12,036 nt of DNA from Nitrospirota bacterium. GTDB taxonomy: Bacteria; Nitrospirota; Thermodesulfovibrionia; Thermodesulfovibrionales; Dissulfurispiraceae. Numbering within the stretch: position 1 is the first letter of the stretch; every line of letters starts with the position of its first letter. Positions 11,781 through 12,036 of the stretch are shown here, piece after piece. The stretch is taken from NCBI GenBank assembly GCA_016212685.1, contig JACREW010000209.1:1-12036 (forward strand). Direction: 5' to 3'. The translations under genes were made by a program, and so were the position numbers. The notes beneath the pieces were generated by a model that was not told the DNA's origin, did not search any database, and saw only the letters and a program-made list of their open reading frames with translations.

Positions 11781-12036
11781 ATGAATGGAGAAAAAAAGTC
11801 GCCTGCAGCATTGATTGTAGGCGTTATTCTGCTCGTTTACGCTCTGCTTTTGAAACGCCATGAGGCAGCGGCGATTCCCGGATTTCTCATGGAGCTAATG
11901 AATTATCTCAAGGCCGGTAAAACCGTGGATACGCAGGTCGGCGTGGGCCTATGGGCCGGCACAATAATTTCATTGTTTGGCATATGGAATCTCGTCCAGC
12001 CGGCAATGAAATCCAAGTTCGATATGGTAGTAAGGG
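11781..12036 (+). CDS. Small membrane protein, partial at the right edge
   Basis: ATG 11781 is preceded by GGAGGAGGT (11764-11772), an excellent ribosome-binding site. The frame is open to the window edge (85 full codons, no stop). It reads MNGEKKSPAALIVGVILL, with a transmembrane helix at about 9-24, a soluble loop, and a second hydrophobic stretch at about 52-71 (GVGLWAGTIISLFGIWN). I do not recognise the family, and the true length is unknown. It follows the stress protein gene by 55 bp on the same strand. Confidence 0.75.
   Translation, partial: MNGEKKSPAALIVGVILLVYALLLKRHEAAAIPGFLMELMNYLKAGKTVDTQVGVGLWAGTIISLFGIWNLVQPAMKSKFDMVVR

Overview
The window reads as a chromosomal segment of a Gram-negative, probably anaerobic or metabolically versatile bacterium of the Nitrospirota / former Deltaproteobacteria type. 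That placement is inferred from three things: a membrane histidine kinase with a c-type haem motif, an NtrC/sigma-54 circuit, and a DUF1015 gene in front of gap-pgk. No species can be named from the sequence alone.

Left third (1-3395) is an accessory region full of toxin-antitoxin, defence-type and broken genes. It opens with the end of an IS4-like element whose transposase runs off the left edge. Next comes a 63-residue protein, read rightwards, that overlaps tail to tail with a leftward Fic (AMP-transferase) gene. Fic lacks the usual inhibitory motif, while the small protein carries a near match to it and is a candidate Fic antitoxin. Upstream of fic on the same strand lies an MNT/HEPN toxin-antitoxin pair. 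Its promoter carries five half-sites at an exact 11-bp period. Beyond that are three relics: the first 12 codons of a second, diverged fic gene with the same leader; the 5' part of an HNH-type gene cut off by a short tandem repeat; and an ORF6N-domain gene broken by an 8-bp tandem duplication.

Middle (3396-7591) is core housekeeping. An elongator-type tRNA with anticodon CAT faces away from speD, an S-adenosylmethionine decarboxylase with a TTG start and a leader hairpin. A strong terminator separates speD from the convergent operon DUF1015-gapA-pgk, which is read leftwards with 10 to 13 bp gaps.

Right third (7592-12036) is a signalling module. A divergent promoter region leads into a histidine kinase (haem-type sensor, HAMP, Cys-rich PAS, HisKA, HATPase) and an NtrC-type response regulator that starts 2 bp after it. 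The following 256-bp gap holds two 16-bp dyads 32 bp apart and a nearly perfect sigma-54 promoter, placed to drive a universal stress protein gene. This looks like a complete local circuit from sensor to regulator to target. A small membrane protein gene begins after it and runs off the right edge.
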